Source: Candidatus Enterococcus ferrettii (GTDB lineage: Bacteria > Bacillota > Bacilli > Lactobacillales > Enterococcaceae). From it: a stretch of 64,000 bases of DNA. Position numbers and translations under genes: made by a program. Within the stretch, counting starts at the first letter, position 1, and each line of letters begins with the position of its first letter. The notes beneath the pieces were generated by a model. The model had not been told where the DNA came from, searched no databases, and saw only the letters and a list, made by a program, of their open reading frames with translations. Location of the stretch: positions 19,944-83,943 of the forward strand of contig NZ_JAFREL010000008.1 of NCBI RefSeq assembly GCF_017377655.1, written 5' to 3'. Of the stretch, positions 25,629-34,380 are shown piece after piece.

Positions 25629-26435
25629 ATGAACTCTAAAAATATATACGATAGCAACAGATCAGCTTGGAACGAAGCGTTAAATTATCATCAAAAAGCT
25701 AGAAGTAATTCTTTGCAAAAAGGATTCCAAGATTTAAATTTTACGACTTTCGATAGAGATTGCGATGTTGTGCTGTTAGAAAAATTAGATAAAATTGATT
25801 TTACCGATAAAGTGATCGGTCAACTGCCTTGTAACAACGGAAGAGAGTTATTATCTCTAATGAAGCTCGGAGCCAAAAAAGCGGTCGGTTTTGACATCTC
25901 AGATAATGCAATTCAAGAAGCAAAACAACTAGCAGAAATAGCCAAAATAGACGCTACATTCGAACGAACTAATATTTTAGATATAAATGATTCATACAAC
26001 AATTACTTCGATTTCATTTATATATCAGAAGGCTCACTTCAATGGTTTCCAGATTTGAATGAGTATTTTGCAGTTGTTAGCCGCTTATTGAAAAAGGGTG
26101 GGCAACTACTAATTTTTGAAATGCATCCAATTGCTTATCTATTTGAGGTCGATTTTGATGCAAAAAGCCCCGATTTTGATTTATTAGTCCCATACTTCAA
26201 AAAAGGACCTTATCATTATAAGGACGGTCTAGATTATGTCGGTGGTGTTGAGTACGAATCTAAGGAAGGATACTGGTTCATGCATAAGTTGTCGGATATT
26301 TTGAAAGCCCTTATAACGAATGGACTGACTTTAGAATATATTGAGGAGTACAATTTGGAGATGGCTAATAATGAGTCAACAAAAGTTTTGGATAAATTTC
26401 CGTTGAGTTATATGGTTGCGGGGATGAAAGCATAG
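25629..26435 (+). CDS. SAM-dependent class I methyltransferase
   Basis: A 268-aa methyltransferase. The SAM-binding motif I region reads GQLPCNNGRELLSLMKLGA, followed by VGFDISDNAIQEAKQLAE (motif II acidic Asp) and a DFIYISEGSLQWFPDL segment typical of Methyltransf_11/25 proteins. ATG 25629 follows GTGGAGG; an earlier in-frame ATG has no ribosome site. The substrate is unknown. It sits alone in the accessory segment between the Fic gene and the three-component operon; a defence role is possible but not shown. Confidence 0.8.
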   Translation: MNSKNIYDSNRSAWNEALNYHQKARSNSLQKGFQDLNFTTFDRDCDVVLLEKLDKIDFTDKVIGQLPCNNGRELLSLMKLGAKKAVGFDISDNAIQEAKQLAEIAKIDATFERTNILDINDSYNNYFDFIYISEGSLQWFPDLNEYFAVVSRLLKKGGQLLIFEMHPIAYLFEVDFDAKSPDFDLLVPYFKKGPYHYKDGLDYVGGVEYESKEGYWFMHKLSDILKALITNGLTLEYIEEYNLEMANNESTKVLDKFPLSYMVAGMKA

Positions 26436-26552
26436 ACTTTAGAATATTTTTTTAGTCTTCTTTTTATACAATGATCAATTTTTAGTTTTGGATGAAAATT
26501 ATGCATAAGGAAACGTTTAACGTTTTTTCTTTTGTGATGAAAGGAATATAAA

Positions 26553-27521
26553 ATGATTTTAGATGCTTTAAATTATGAAATTGATGGAAATAAATGGGAA
26601 GAGCTTTGTATTAAGGGTTTTAGATTGAGGTATAGTGCAGAGCATTTTACTGATGTACCCGCTAGACATCAGGGAGATAGTGGTTTAGACGGATTTACAA
26701 AAAATGGGATAGTTTTTCAGTGCTATTGTCCTGAAGGAAAGTATGATGATGATAGTCTGTACGAACATTTAAGAACAAAGCTATCTAAAGATATACAAAA
26801 ACTACTTCTTCCTAAAAATATAAAGTCGTATTCAAAGATGGGAATTGAAAAAATTAAGGAATGGCATTACGTAATTCCTCTATATAAAGATGACCGTATC
26901 CTTAAGCACGCTAAAACTAAACAGAAGGAAATTCGAGATTTTGCTAAGAAAAATTCTCCTTGTCATATTGATGAAAATTTCGAGGTTTGGGTAAAAATAG
27001 CAGATGATTTTGCTGAAGAGTTCACTAGATTAATAAGACAAGATATTGTTAGTAACAAATTCAGAGTGGATTTGACAGATATCGAGATAAACTTATCTGA
27101 ACTTGAAAATGACAAAGTCAATAATATAGACAGAAAAGTGAGAGCAATTATAAATTCTGACAACGAAAATGCTAAAGCGGACAATTCTCATATAGAGCAA
27201 ATGGTCAATCACTTCATAGACTATTACGTTAAAGGTGTTTCTATGTTCGAAAAATTTCGTTTGGATGCGCCTGAAATATACGAAGAATTATTTTTGTATA
27301 GCAAGGCTTTAAAGAAGGACGTAGCAATTAAAACAGGAATGCTATCGGATTCTAAAAAGAATTCTGAAATTTTTTTGAATTTATGTGATGAATTTGAAAA
27401 AAGACTATTAGATAAATTTACTTATGTAGAAGAAGGTACAATAAGTGATTTGCGATATGGACTGGTATCAGAGTGGCTAGCAGATTGTTCTATGGAGTTT
27501 AGAGGAGGAGATTCAAATTAA
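26553..27521 (+). CDS. Nuclease-like protein, first gene of an ABC-3C-like operon
   Basis: A 322-aa protein without a confident family name. The first 120 residues look like a restriction-endonuclease-type fold: WEEL (15-18), GDSGLDGF (41-48) and VFQCYCPEG (54-62), an arrangement like the E, D and Q-x-K positions of Mrr-like nucleases, but with Tyr58 where a Lys is expected. The middle is helical and charged; the last 130 residues form another helical domain that could be the C-terminal domain shared by ABC-3C effectors. It overlaps the start of the next gene. Given its neighbours, a phage-defence effector is the best guess. Confidence 0.6.
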   Translation: MILDALNYEIDGNKWEELCIKGFRLRYSAEHFTDVPARHQGDSGLDGFTKNGIVFQCYCPEGKYDDDSLYEHLRTKLSKDIQKLLLPKNIKSYSKMGIEKIKEWHYVIPLYKDDRILKHAKTKQKEIRDFAKKNSPCHIDENFEVWVKIADDFAEEFTRLIRQDIVSNKFRVDLTDIEINLSELENDKVNNIDRKVRAIINSDNENAKADNSHIEQMVNHFIDYYVKGVSMFEKFRLDAPEIYEELFLYSKALKKDVAIKTGMLSDSKKNSEIFLNLCDEFEKRLLDKFTYVEEGTISDLRYGLVSEWLADCSMEFRGGDSN

Positions 27522-27993
27522 TCCTGAGTTAAAAGAGCTTTTTGAAAAAGGAATTAATTTTGACTATAAACCTAATGCAGTACCATATAACTATAGAATT
27601 AGTTATAAAATTTCTCAAATTATTTTAATTGTTATGCTAAGTAAGGCACCAAGGCAAAGAGGATGTTCACTAATGAAAATTCACATATTATCATTAGCAA
27701 CGGCTTCTGCTAAAAATATGCTCGCACTAGAGAACTATATCAAGGGTAGAAACCAAGTAGAAATAATAAATAGGTTTGATCCATCAGTAAATAGAGCTCT
27801 AGATTTTATGTTTGTGGAACAAATAGTTAAAAGACAAAGTAGTAATAACTATATTACTTTACTACCTAAAGGTAAAAAACTATTCGAAAAAATTATGAAG
27901 GATCAAGAACTAATGATGTTAGAAAAAAATTTTTTTAATACATTTGGGCAGCAATTAACTGAGGAGATTGTTTCTAGACCTACATTATTTTAG
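27517..27993 (+). CDS. Small middle component of the ABC-3C-like operon, probable ATT start
   Basis: A 158-aa helical, probably winged-helix protein resembling ABC-3C middle components. Protein-like sequence in this frame (for example PYNYRISYKISQIIL) runs well upstream of the first ATG at 27634, yet no ATG, GTG or TTG lies between 27511 and 27634. An AGGAGG (27503-27508) sits 8 bases before ATT 27517, as for the ATT start of infC. That start overlaps the preceding stop. If ATT is not used, the product is the 119-aa protein from 27634, which lacks this N-terminal region and any ribosome site. The next gene follows 8 bp later. Confidence 0.6.
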   Translation: MNPELKELFEKGINFDYKPNAVPYNYRISYKISQIILIVMLSKAPRQRGCSLMKIHILSLATASAKNMLALENYIKGRNQVEIINRFDPSVNRALDFMFVEQIVKRQSSNNYITLLPKGKKLFEKIMKDQELMMLEKNFFNTFGQQLTEEIVSRPTLF

Positions 27994-28001
27994 GAGGAAA
28001 A

Positions 28002-28631
28002 ATGAGAATTCAAAGACTTAAAGTTGAGATAGTAACCCTAAAAAAAAGTTTCGTTTTTGACGAAAATTTTTATCCGGGTACAAATTTTGTTGAAAGCTCT
28101 ACTAATACAAAGGGGAAAAGCTCTGCAATAGCAGGCATATACTACGCTCTAGGATTTGAACAAATTATAGGTGAAAAAAAAGGAGTTCAGGTATTGAGTT
28201 CAGCCTATAAGAATATAATTAAGGATGAGGATGATAATAATTTAAATGTTTTGGAATCGAAAGTTTTTTTAGAATTAGAAAAAGATAGTGATATTATAAC
28301 GATATTAAGAACAGGAAAATCACTATCCAGAAAAGAAAGTCTTGTTTCAGTATACTTTAGTAGTCTTGAAAATATTTATAAAGAAGATACGAAAAGAGAG
28401 GATTTTTTTGTTCATTTACCTAATTCGGCTAAGAATCAGAAAGGATTTCACAGATTTTTAGAAAAGTTTTGTGGATTAAATCTTCCAGAAGTACCTACTT
28501 CTGATGATTCAGAAAGAAAATTATATTTACAAATTCTTTTTTCATCCATGTTTATAGAGCAAAAACGAGGTTGGTCAGACATATTCTCAAGTATGCCGTA
28601 TCTTGGTATTCGAGATTCAAAAAAAGAGTAG
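28002..28631 (+). CDS. Rad50/SMC-like ABC ATPase, N-terminal part, ended by a frameshift
   Basis: The first 209 residues of an SMC-type ATPase. The Walker A region is TNTKGKSSAIAGIYYALG (GKSS at 38-41). The frame stops at TAG 28629 immediately after seven A residues, while the rest of the protein continues in the -1 frame (28619 to 30091). Joined, the sequence reads GIRDSKKRVVEFLL without interruption, and the whole would be about 695 aa, a normal size for this ATPase class. This part alone has Walker A but no Walker B. A true frameshift mutation, a sequencing error in the A-run and programmed -1 frameshifting are all possible. Confidence 0.7.
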   Translation: MRIQRLKVEIVTLKKSFVFDENFYPGTNFVESSTNTKGKSSAIAGIYYALGFEQIIGEKKGVQVLSSAYKNIIKDEDDNNLNVLESKVFLELEKDSDIITILRTGKSLSRKESLVSVYFSSLENIYKEDTKREDFFVHLPNSAKNQKGFHRFLEKFCGLNLPEVPTSDDSERKLYLQILFSSMFIEQKRGWSDIFSSMPYLGIRDSKKE

Positions 28632-30091
28632 TAGAGTTTCTCCTAAACTTAGATTCTCTTAAACACGAAAAAGAAAAAATTAAACTTAACGACAATTTAA
28701 AAAATATAGAGTTCCAATGGAGAGCAATGATTCAATTGTTGAAAAATCAATTTATTGATGGAAAACTTTATATAGAAAATTTGCCAGTTACACCAATAGT
28801 TCTTGACGAACAAAATTTGAATGAAATTAGGCTGATGGTTCAGGACCAAGAACACAATATTACGCTTGAAAAACATATCAATAACTTGGAAGAACGACTA
28901 AACATTTTAGAAGATCAAATAAAAAAAAGAGTGCAGATGAACTCAGACAAAAAGTTTGAGTCTTTGAGTGTTGAGATAGAATTAACTCAAAAAGAGATTA
29001 ATAGAATCACAATGCAAAGTAGGGAAGCAAACACTCAATTAGAGCTAGAAAAGCAAGTGAATAAAAAATTAAGCGATAGTTTGGATATCTTGAAGAGAGA
29101 TATCCAAAATAATAAGGATGCAAAAAAATTGATTGATTTAGGATCTAATGAAGACATATCAGTTTACCAGAAGGTTTGTCCAACATGCCATCAACAAATT
29201 GAGGACTCTCTTATTGAAATTGATAGTCATAATAGTTTTATGTCTATTGAAGAAAACATAGCGCATCTCATCTCTCAAAAAGAACTTTTTGAATATAATA
29301 TAAATTTGAATAGCAAAAAAATTAATATATTGGAAAGAGAAATAAGCTTTAATAATGAGAAGTTGTATAAACTAAACAAATTGTTACGTGTTCTTAAGAG
29401 AAGTATAAATGATTATTCAAAAGTAACTGAATCAGATGTATACAAAAAAATTCAACTTGATTCTGAGATTGAACGACTTGAAGTATTGCTTAAAAATTTT
29501 TTTGAGCAGAGAAAAAAATTATTGAAAATATCAACATCTTGGAAAGAATATCTTGAGGCTAAAAATAACTTGCCTGTCAACAAATACTCAGAGAGTGATT
29601 TGGGAAAAATTCATTATTTCGAGTCAGTTTTTATTAATAAATTGAATTTGTATGGATATACTAGCGTAAATAAAGCGGACATTGGAAATATTAAAATATC
29701 ACGAGAAAATTTCATGCCTATAACCGAAAACTTTGATATGAAATTTGATTCATCAGCAAGTGATAATATTCGAGCAATATGGGCATATACGATGTCTTTA
29801 TTTATAGCTTCAAGAAAATTTGGAAATAACCATCCAGGTATAATAATCTTCGACGAACCTGATCAACAAAGTATCATACCTAAAGATATGTTAGCTCTTC
29901 TAAAAGATATAACTAAGTTAGGTGATAAAATCCAAGTTATTATTGGGATTACTGTGAAAGATACTGAGACTATTGAAATTATAGAATCACTTTCAGTTGA
30001 TCTATATGATAGAACGAATCCATTAGTGAATAGAATTACTTTGTTAGAAAATTATGCTTTTAGAAGTGAAGAGGAACCTGATACAATTTAA
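28571..30091 (+). CDS. Rad50/SMC-like ABC ATPase, C-terminal part (-1 frame)
   Basis: The continuation of the ATPase at 28002; genuine sequence probably begins near 28619, and the ATG at 28571 overlaps the first part in another frame. It contains long coiled coils flanking a Rad50-style zinc-hook motif CPTC (29177-29188), then the signature-like DSSASDNIRAIWAYTMSL and the Walker B/D-loop GIIIFDEPDQQSI. Hence both halves of one head domain plus the coiled-coil arm are preserved with no other disruption, which argues for recent or regulated frameshifting rather than old decay. The operon ends at a strong terminator at 30175. Confidence 0.7.
   Translation: MVRHILKYAVSWYSRFKKRVVEFLLNLDSLKHEKEKIKLNDNLKNIEFQWRAMIQLLKNQFIDGKLYIENLPVTPIVLDEQNLNEIRLMVQDQEHNITLEKHINNLEERLNILEDQIKKRVQMNSDKKFESLSVEIELTQKEINRITMQSREANTQLELEKQVNKKLSDSLDILKRDIQNNKDAKKLIDLGSNEDISVYQKVCPTCHQQIEDSLIEIDSHNSFMSIEENIAHLISQKELFEYNINLNSKKINILEREISFNNEKLYKLNKLLRVLKRSINDYSKVTESDVYKKIQLDSEIERLEVLLKNFFEQRKKLLKISTSWKEYLEAKNNLPVNKYSESDLGKIHYFESVFINKLNLYGYTSVNKADIGNIKISRENFMPITENFDMKFDSSASDNIRAIWAYTMSLFIASRKFGNNHPGIIIFDEPDQQSIIPKDMLALLKDITKLGDKIQVIIGITVKDTETIEIIESLSVDLYDRTNPLVNRITLLENYAFRSEEEPDTI
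28617..28631 (+). other. Slippery A7 tract with immediate stop codons
   Basis: In the zero frame the sequence is TCA AAA AAA GAG TAG TAG. The A AAA AAA heptamer (28619-28625) is a standard -1 ribosomal slippery site and also prone to polymerase slippage. Two stop codons follow at once. Slipping back one base continues in the frame of the ATPase C-terminal part. A weak AGTTT/AAACT hairpin lies just downstream; no internal Shine-Dalgarno stimulator is obvious. Confidence 0.55.
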
Positions 30092-30174
30092 TGATGGGAA
30101 TAAATTGTTTTTAACAACCAACTAAAATAAGATGTTTAGAAACATAGACTAATAATTTAGCTTTAAAATTCTTT

Positions 30175-30198
30175 AACTCGGCCCCGCCGAGTTTTTCG
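30175..30198 (+). terminator. Terminator of the ABC-3C-like operon
   Basis: AACTCGGC (30175-30182), loop CCC, GCCGAGTT (30186-30193), then TTT. A compact, G+C-rich perfect stem 84 bases after the ATPase stop. Confidence 0.85.
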
Positions 30199-30227
30199 TC
30201 GTTCCTGCTTTCTTTATCCCTTCTTTT

Positions 30228-30249
30228 TTACTATACTGTGATATAGTAA
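30228..30249 (+). promoter_or_regulatory. Perfect inverted repeat over the promoter of the HEPN/CBS gene
   Basis: TTACTATA (30228-30235) and TATAGTAA (30242-30249) are perfectly complementary across a 6-base spacer and contain possible -10 elements (TATACT, TATAGT). The repeat ends 18 bases before the start codon and could be an operator for a dimeric repressor. Regulator unknown. Confidence 0.5.
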
Positions 30250-30267
30250 CGAAAAAGGAGCACATGC

Positions 30268-30966
30268 ATGGGCGAGAGAGCTGAGATTTTTCTTAGTACA
30301 TTTAATCGTATTGAAAAAGAATTGAAGAACCAATTAAATAATCCTGCCAATATGGGCTTTAGTGAGATGGTTCGACGATTGTCGAAACGTAAAGGAACCT
30401 TGGTTGGGAATAATGAGAATGATTTGCTGCAGCTTGCACAGCTGCGTAATGCGATTGTACATGATCAGATTGCAGATGATTTTGTGATTGCAGAGCCAAA
30501 TGATTGGGCGGTTCAGCGGATAGCGGAGATTGAAGAGGCTCTGGTTCGGCCGGAAAAGGTTTTGCCGCGGTTTGGCAAGAAGGTTACGGGCTTTGAACAG
30601 GATTTTCCGTTGCGAAGAATTATGGAGATTGTGGCTGAGAAGCGCTTTTCCCAGTTTCCGGTTTATCATCGTGGTCAGTTTAAGGGCTTAGTGACTTTGC
30701 GGACGATTGGTTTGTTCTTTGCTCAAGCTAGCTTAGCGGGGCCAGTGAATCTGGAAGGAAAAAAGGCAGAGGATTTGCTGCAGACAAATGGGAAGAGTAC
30801 GAATTTTCATTTTGTTTCTGCTGATACTAAGGTTGCAGAGGTTGAGGAAATGTTCCGCAGCCAAACGACTTTGGAGGCAGTTTTGATTACTAAAGACGGC
30901 GATCCGAATGGAAACTTGATGGGGATTGTTCGACCAAGGGATATTTATGCGCAGAAAGAGGAGTAG
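30268..30966 (+). CDS. HEPN-like domain plus paired CBS domains
   Basis: A 232-aa protein. Residues 1-90 are helical and include LRNAIVHD, an R-N-x3-H arrangement like the catalytic motif of HEPN ribonucleases. Residues about 100-232 form two CBS repeats (LRRIMEIVAEKRFSQFPVY... and VSADTKVAEVEEMF...GIVRPRDIY), which usually bind adenine nucleotides such as AMP, ATP or c-di-AMP. CBS proteins of this length occur near lspA in related bacteria. A nucleotide-sensing RNase is possible but unproven; many HEPN domains are inactive. The end overlaps lspA by 20 bases. Confidence 0.75.
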   Translation: MGERAEIFLSTFNRIEKELKNQLNNPANMGFSEMVRRLSKRKGTLVGNNENDLLQLAQLRNAIVHDQIADDFVIAEPNDWAVQRIAEIEEALVRPEKVLPRFGKKVTGFEQDFPLRRIMEIVAEKRFSQFPVYHRGQFKGLVTLRTIGLFFAQASLAGPVNLEGKKAEDLLQTNGKSTNFHFVSADTKVAEVEEMFRSQTTLEAVLITKDGDPNGNLMGIVRPRDIYAQKEE

Positions 30967-31435
30967 TCTATTGTTAGCTGTATATTTATTGTTGAGTGCT
31001 GTGATTATTGGCCTCGATCAATGGTTTAAGTTTTGGATTGTTGGCAATTTTAATTTGGGTGATGCGCAGCAGGTCATTCCGAATGTTTTATCGTTAACCT
31101 ATATTCATAATACTGGAGGAGCCTTTAGTTTGTTAGAAGGGCAACGAGTTTTCTTCATTATTATTACAGTGGCAGCTGTGGCTGCTGGGATTTATTATTT
31201 AGCCAAGCATTTGCATGAAAGCAAATGGCTGACGATTGGTATCAGCTTATTCTTGGCTGGAGCAGTGGGGAACTTTATTGATCGCCTGCGCTTAGGCTAT
31301 GTAGTGGACATGTTTCAACTGGATTTCATCAACTTTCCGATCTTCAATATTGCGGATATGGCATTGGTGATTGGTGTCGCGATGATATTTATTTACATTT
31401 TATTAGATGAGAGAGAAAAAAAGCATGGAAAATGA
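30947..31435 (+). CDS. lspA: Lipoprotein signal peptidase (signal peptidase II)
   Basis: A 162-aa membrane aspartyl protease that removes the signal peptide from prolipoproteins. Four transmembrane helices are evident. The catalytic Asp pair lies in GYVVDMF (Asp121) and FNIADMAL (Asp137), and HNTGGAFS and GNFIDRL are the other family blocks. ATG 30947 follows AAGGGAT inside the end of the CBS gene; an ATG 7 codons earlier has no ribosome site. It overlaps the pseudouridine synthase gene, forming the common lspA-rlu pair. Confidence 0.95.
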   Translation: MRRKRSSLLLAVYLLLSAVIIGLDQWFKFWIVGNFNLGDAQQVIPNVLSLTYIHNTGGAFSLLEGQRVFFIIITVAAVAAGIYYLAKHLHESKWLTIGISLFLAGAVGNFIDRLRLGYVVDMFQLDFINFPIFNIADMALVIGVAMIFIYILLDEREKKHGK

Positions 31436-32333
31436 AATTGAAGTAATTATACATGAAGAGAGTGGCCGGATTGACAAGGTGCTCAATGAACGGTTGAAAG
31501 ATTATTCTCGTTCTCAGATTCAGCAATGGATCAAGGATGGACAGGTTTCGGTAGCTGAGCAACCGATTAAGGCCAATTACAAGGTGAGTAAGGGGGATCA
31601 CATTTTGATTCGTATTCCGGAGCCTGAAGAATTGGCGCTTTTGCCGGAGGATTTGCAGCTGGATATTGTTTATGAGGATGAGGATGTAGTGGTGGTAAAT
31701 AAGCCTCAGGGTATGGTGGTTCATCCATCAGCTGGGCATTCCCATGGAACGTTAGTTAACGGTCTGTTACACCAAATTAAAAATTTATCTACTATTAATG
31801 ATGTGGTTCGTCCTGGGATTGTTCATCGGATTGACAAGGACACCTCTGGCTTGTTAATGGTAGCGAAAAATGACCAAGCTCATGAAGCTTTGGCAAAACA
31901 GCTGAAGGACAAAACGTCGTTAAGAAAATACGTGGCCTTGATTCATGGAGAAATTCCTCATGAAAAAGGTCGGATTGAAGCACCAATCGGGCGTTCAAAG
32001 GTAGATCGGAAAATGCAGGCGGTGATCGAAGGCGGCAAGGAAGCCGTTACACATTTCGAAGTGCTGGAACGCTTTACAGACTTTACTTTGATCGAGTTGC
32101 AATTGGAAACGGGACGAACGCACCAAATCCGGGTGCACATGCAATACATTGGTTATCCAGTAGCTGGTGATCCGTTATACGGACCGAAGAAAACGTTAAA
32201 GGGCAATGGACAGTTTTTACATGCGAAGCTATTAGGCTTTACTCATCCGAAAACGGGAGAGAACTTAGTCTTCGAAGCACCGCTGCCGGAAATTTTTCAA
32301 AAAACTTTGAAGCAACTGCGAGAAAATGATTGA
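31425..32333 (+). CDS. RluD-family RNA pseudouridine synthase
   Basis: A 302-aa RluA/RluD-type pseudouridine synthase. An N-terminal S4 RNA-binding domain (RIDKVLNERLKDYSRSQIQQ) precedes the catalytic domain, whose nucleophile Asp137 is in GIVHRIDKDTSGLL. It modifies uridines of 23S rRNA, probably near helix 69. The start at 31425 overlaps the end of lspA. The downstream pyr promoter overlaps its last codons. Confidence 0.93.
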   Translation: MENEIEVIIHEESGRIDKVLNERLKDYSRSQIQQWIKDGQVSVAEQPIKANYKVSKGDHILIRIPEPEELALLPEDLQLDIVYEDEDVVVVNKPQGMVVHPSAGHSHGTLVNGLLHQIKNLSTINDVVRPGIVHRIDKDTSGLLMVAKNDQAHEALAKQLKDKTSLRKYVALIHGEIPHEKGRIEAPIGRSKVDRKMQAVIEGGKEAVTHFEVLERFTDFTLIELQLETGRTHQIRVHMQYIGYPVAGDPLYGPKKTLKGNGQFLHAKLLGFTHPKTGENLVFEAPLPEIFQKTLKQLREND

Positions 32334-32358
32334 TTTCTCAGAGAAAGAACGGTATAGT
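32330..32358 (+). promoter_or_regulatory. pyr operon promoter
   Basis: TTGATT (32330-32335), 17 bases, TATAGT (32353-32358), starting at the stop codon of the pseudouridine synthase gene. Transcription would begin near 32365, leaving a leader of about 180 nucleotides before pyrR. Confidence 0.75.
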
Positions 32359-32387
32359 ATTCTCAGTGAAAAAAACTGAATAGCGAG

Positions 32388-33090
<703 letters not shown>

Positions 33091-33096
33091 AGACAA

Positions 33097-34368
33097 ATGC
33101 AAGAGTTTCACAACGACGATGTGGTATTAGACATCAAGGATCGTCCTAGTGCAGGACATTGGGTAGGGTTAAGTATTCAACATCTGTTTACGATGTTTGG
33201 CGCAACGGTACTGGTTCCGATTATGGTGGGGATCAATCCAAGTATTGCGCTGGTCAGTTCCGGACTGGGGACGTTGGTATATCTGACAGTCACAAAAGGA
33301 AAAATCCCAGCCTATCTAGGCAGCAGCTTTGCCTTTATTGCAGCAATGCAACTACTGATGAAATCTGATGGATATCCAGCAGTTGCACAGGGAGCGATGA
33401 CCTGCGGCTTAGTTTATCTGATTGTATCATTCCTTATTCGAAAAATCGGATCTGCCTGGCTGGATAAAATTTTACCGCCAATTGTTGTGGGACCAGTTGT
33501 TATGGTTATCGGTTTGGGTCTAGCTGGTAACGCGGCCACTAATGCGATGTACAATAACGATGTTTACGATTTTAAATACGTACTAGTTGCTTTAATTACT
33601 TTGGGATTAACGATTTTTTTCAACATGTTTCTCTCAGGTTTTATCGGATTACTTCCGATTCTGCTAGGAATTGTCTGCGGCTATATCACCGCGATGTTGT
33701 TTGGCATTATCGACTATCAACCGATTATCGACGCACACTGGTTCGCGCTTCCAGCATTCGATGTACCTTTTGCCACCTATCAGCCGAAGCTTTATCTAAA
33801 TGCTATTACTACGATGGCACCAATCGCTTTCGTCACGATGACAGAACATATCGGTCATTTAATGGTATTGAATAAATTAACTAAGCGGAATTTCTTTGAA
33901 GATCCTGGATTGGATCGTACCTTGATGGGGGATGGCTTCGCCCAAATCGTAGCGGGACTTGTCGGTGGACCGCCAGTAACTAGTTACGGTGAGAATATCG
34001 GAGTGCTAGCAATCACGCGAGTTCACAGTGTTTTCGTAATCGGTGGTGCAGCAGTGTTCGCCATCGCTTTAGGATTTGTTGGAAAATTAAGTGCATTAAT
34101 CTTGAGTATCCCTGGACCAGTTATTTCTGGAATCAGCTTCGTGCTCTTCGGAGTAATTGCAGCTAGCGGATTGAAAATTTTAATTGAAAACCAAATCAAC
34201 TTTGACCGAAAAAAGAACCTGTTGATCGCTTCAACGATCTTAGTTATCGGCATCGGCGGGCTAGTGTTCCAAGCTGGCACCTTTACATTATCTTCAATGG
34301 CTCTAGCAACTGTGCTAGGCATTATACTGAATTTGATTTTACCTGAGAAAGCACGCAGCGAAAAATAA
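33097..34368 (+). CDS. pyrP: Uracil permease
   Basis: A 423-aa nucleobase:cation symporter-2 family membrane protein, importing uracil with protons. Family features include the multi-helix layout and the GFAQIVAGLVGGPPVTSYGEN stretch near residue 295. It lies between pyrR and pyrB, the usual place, and is under the same attenuator. Confidence 0.93.
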   Translation: MQEFHNDDVVLDIKDRPSAGHWVGLSIQHLFTMFGATVLVPIMVGINPSIALVSSGLGTLVYLTVTKGKIPAYLGSSFAFIAAMQLLMKSDGYPAVAQGAMTCGLVYLIVSFLIRKIGSAWLDKILPPIVVGPVVMVIGLGLAGNAATNAMYNNDVYDFKYVLVALITLGLTIFFNMFLSGFIGLLPILLGIVCGYITAMLFGIIDYQPIIDAHWFALPAFDVPFATYQPKLYLNAITTMAPIAFVTMTEHIGHLMVLNKLTKRNFFEDPGLDRTLMGDGFAQIVAGLVGGPPVTSYGENIGVLAITRVHSVFVIGGAAVFAIALGFVGKLSALILSIPGPVISGISFVLFGVIAASGLKILIENQINFDRKKNLLIASTILVIGIGGLVFQAGTFTLSSMALATVLGIILNLILPEKARSEK

Positions 34369-34380
34369 GGAGGAAGAATC

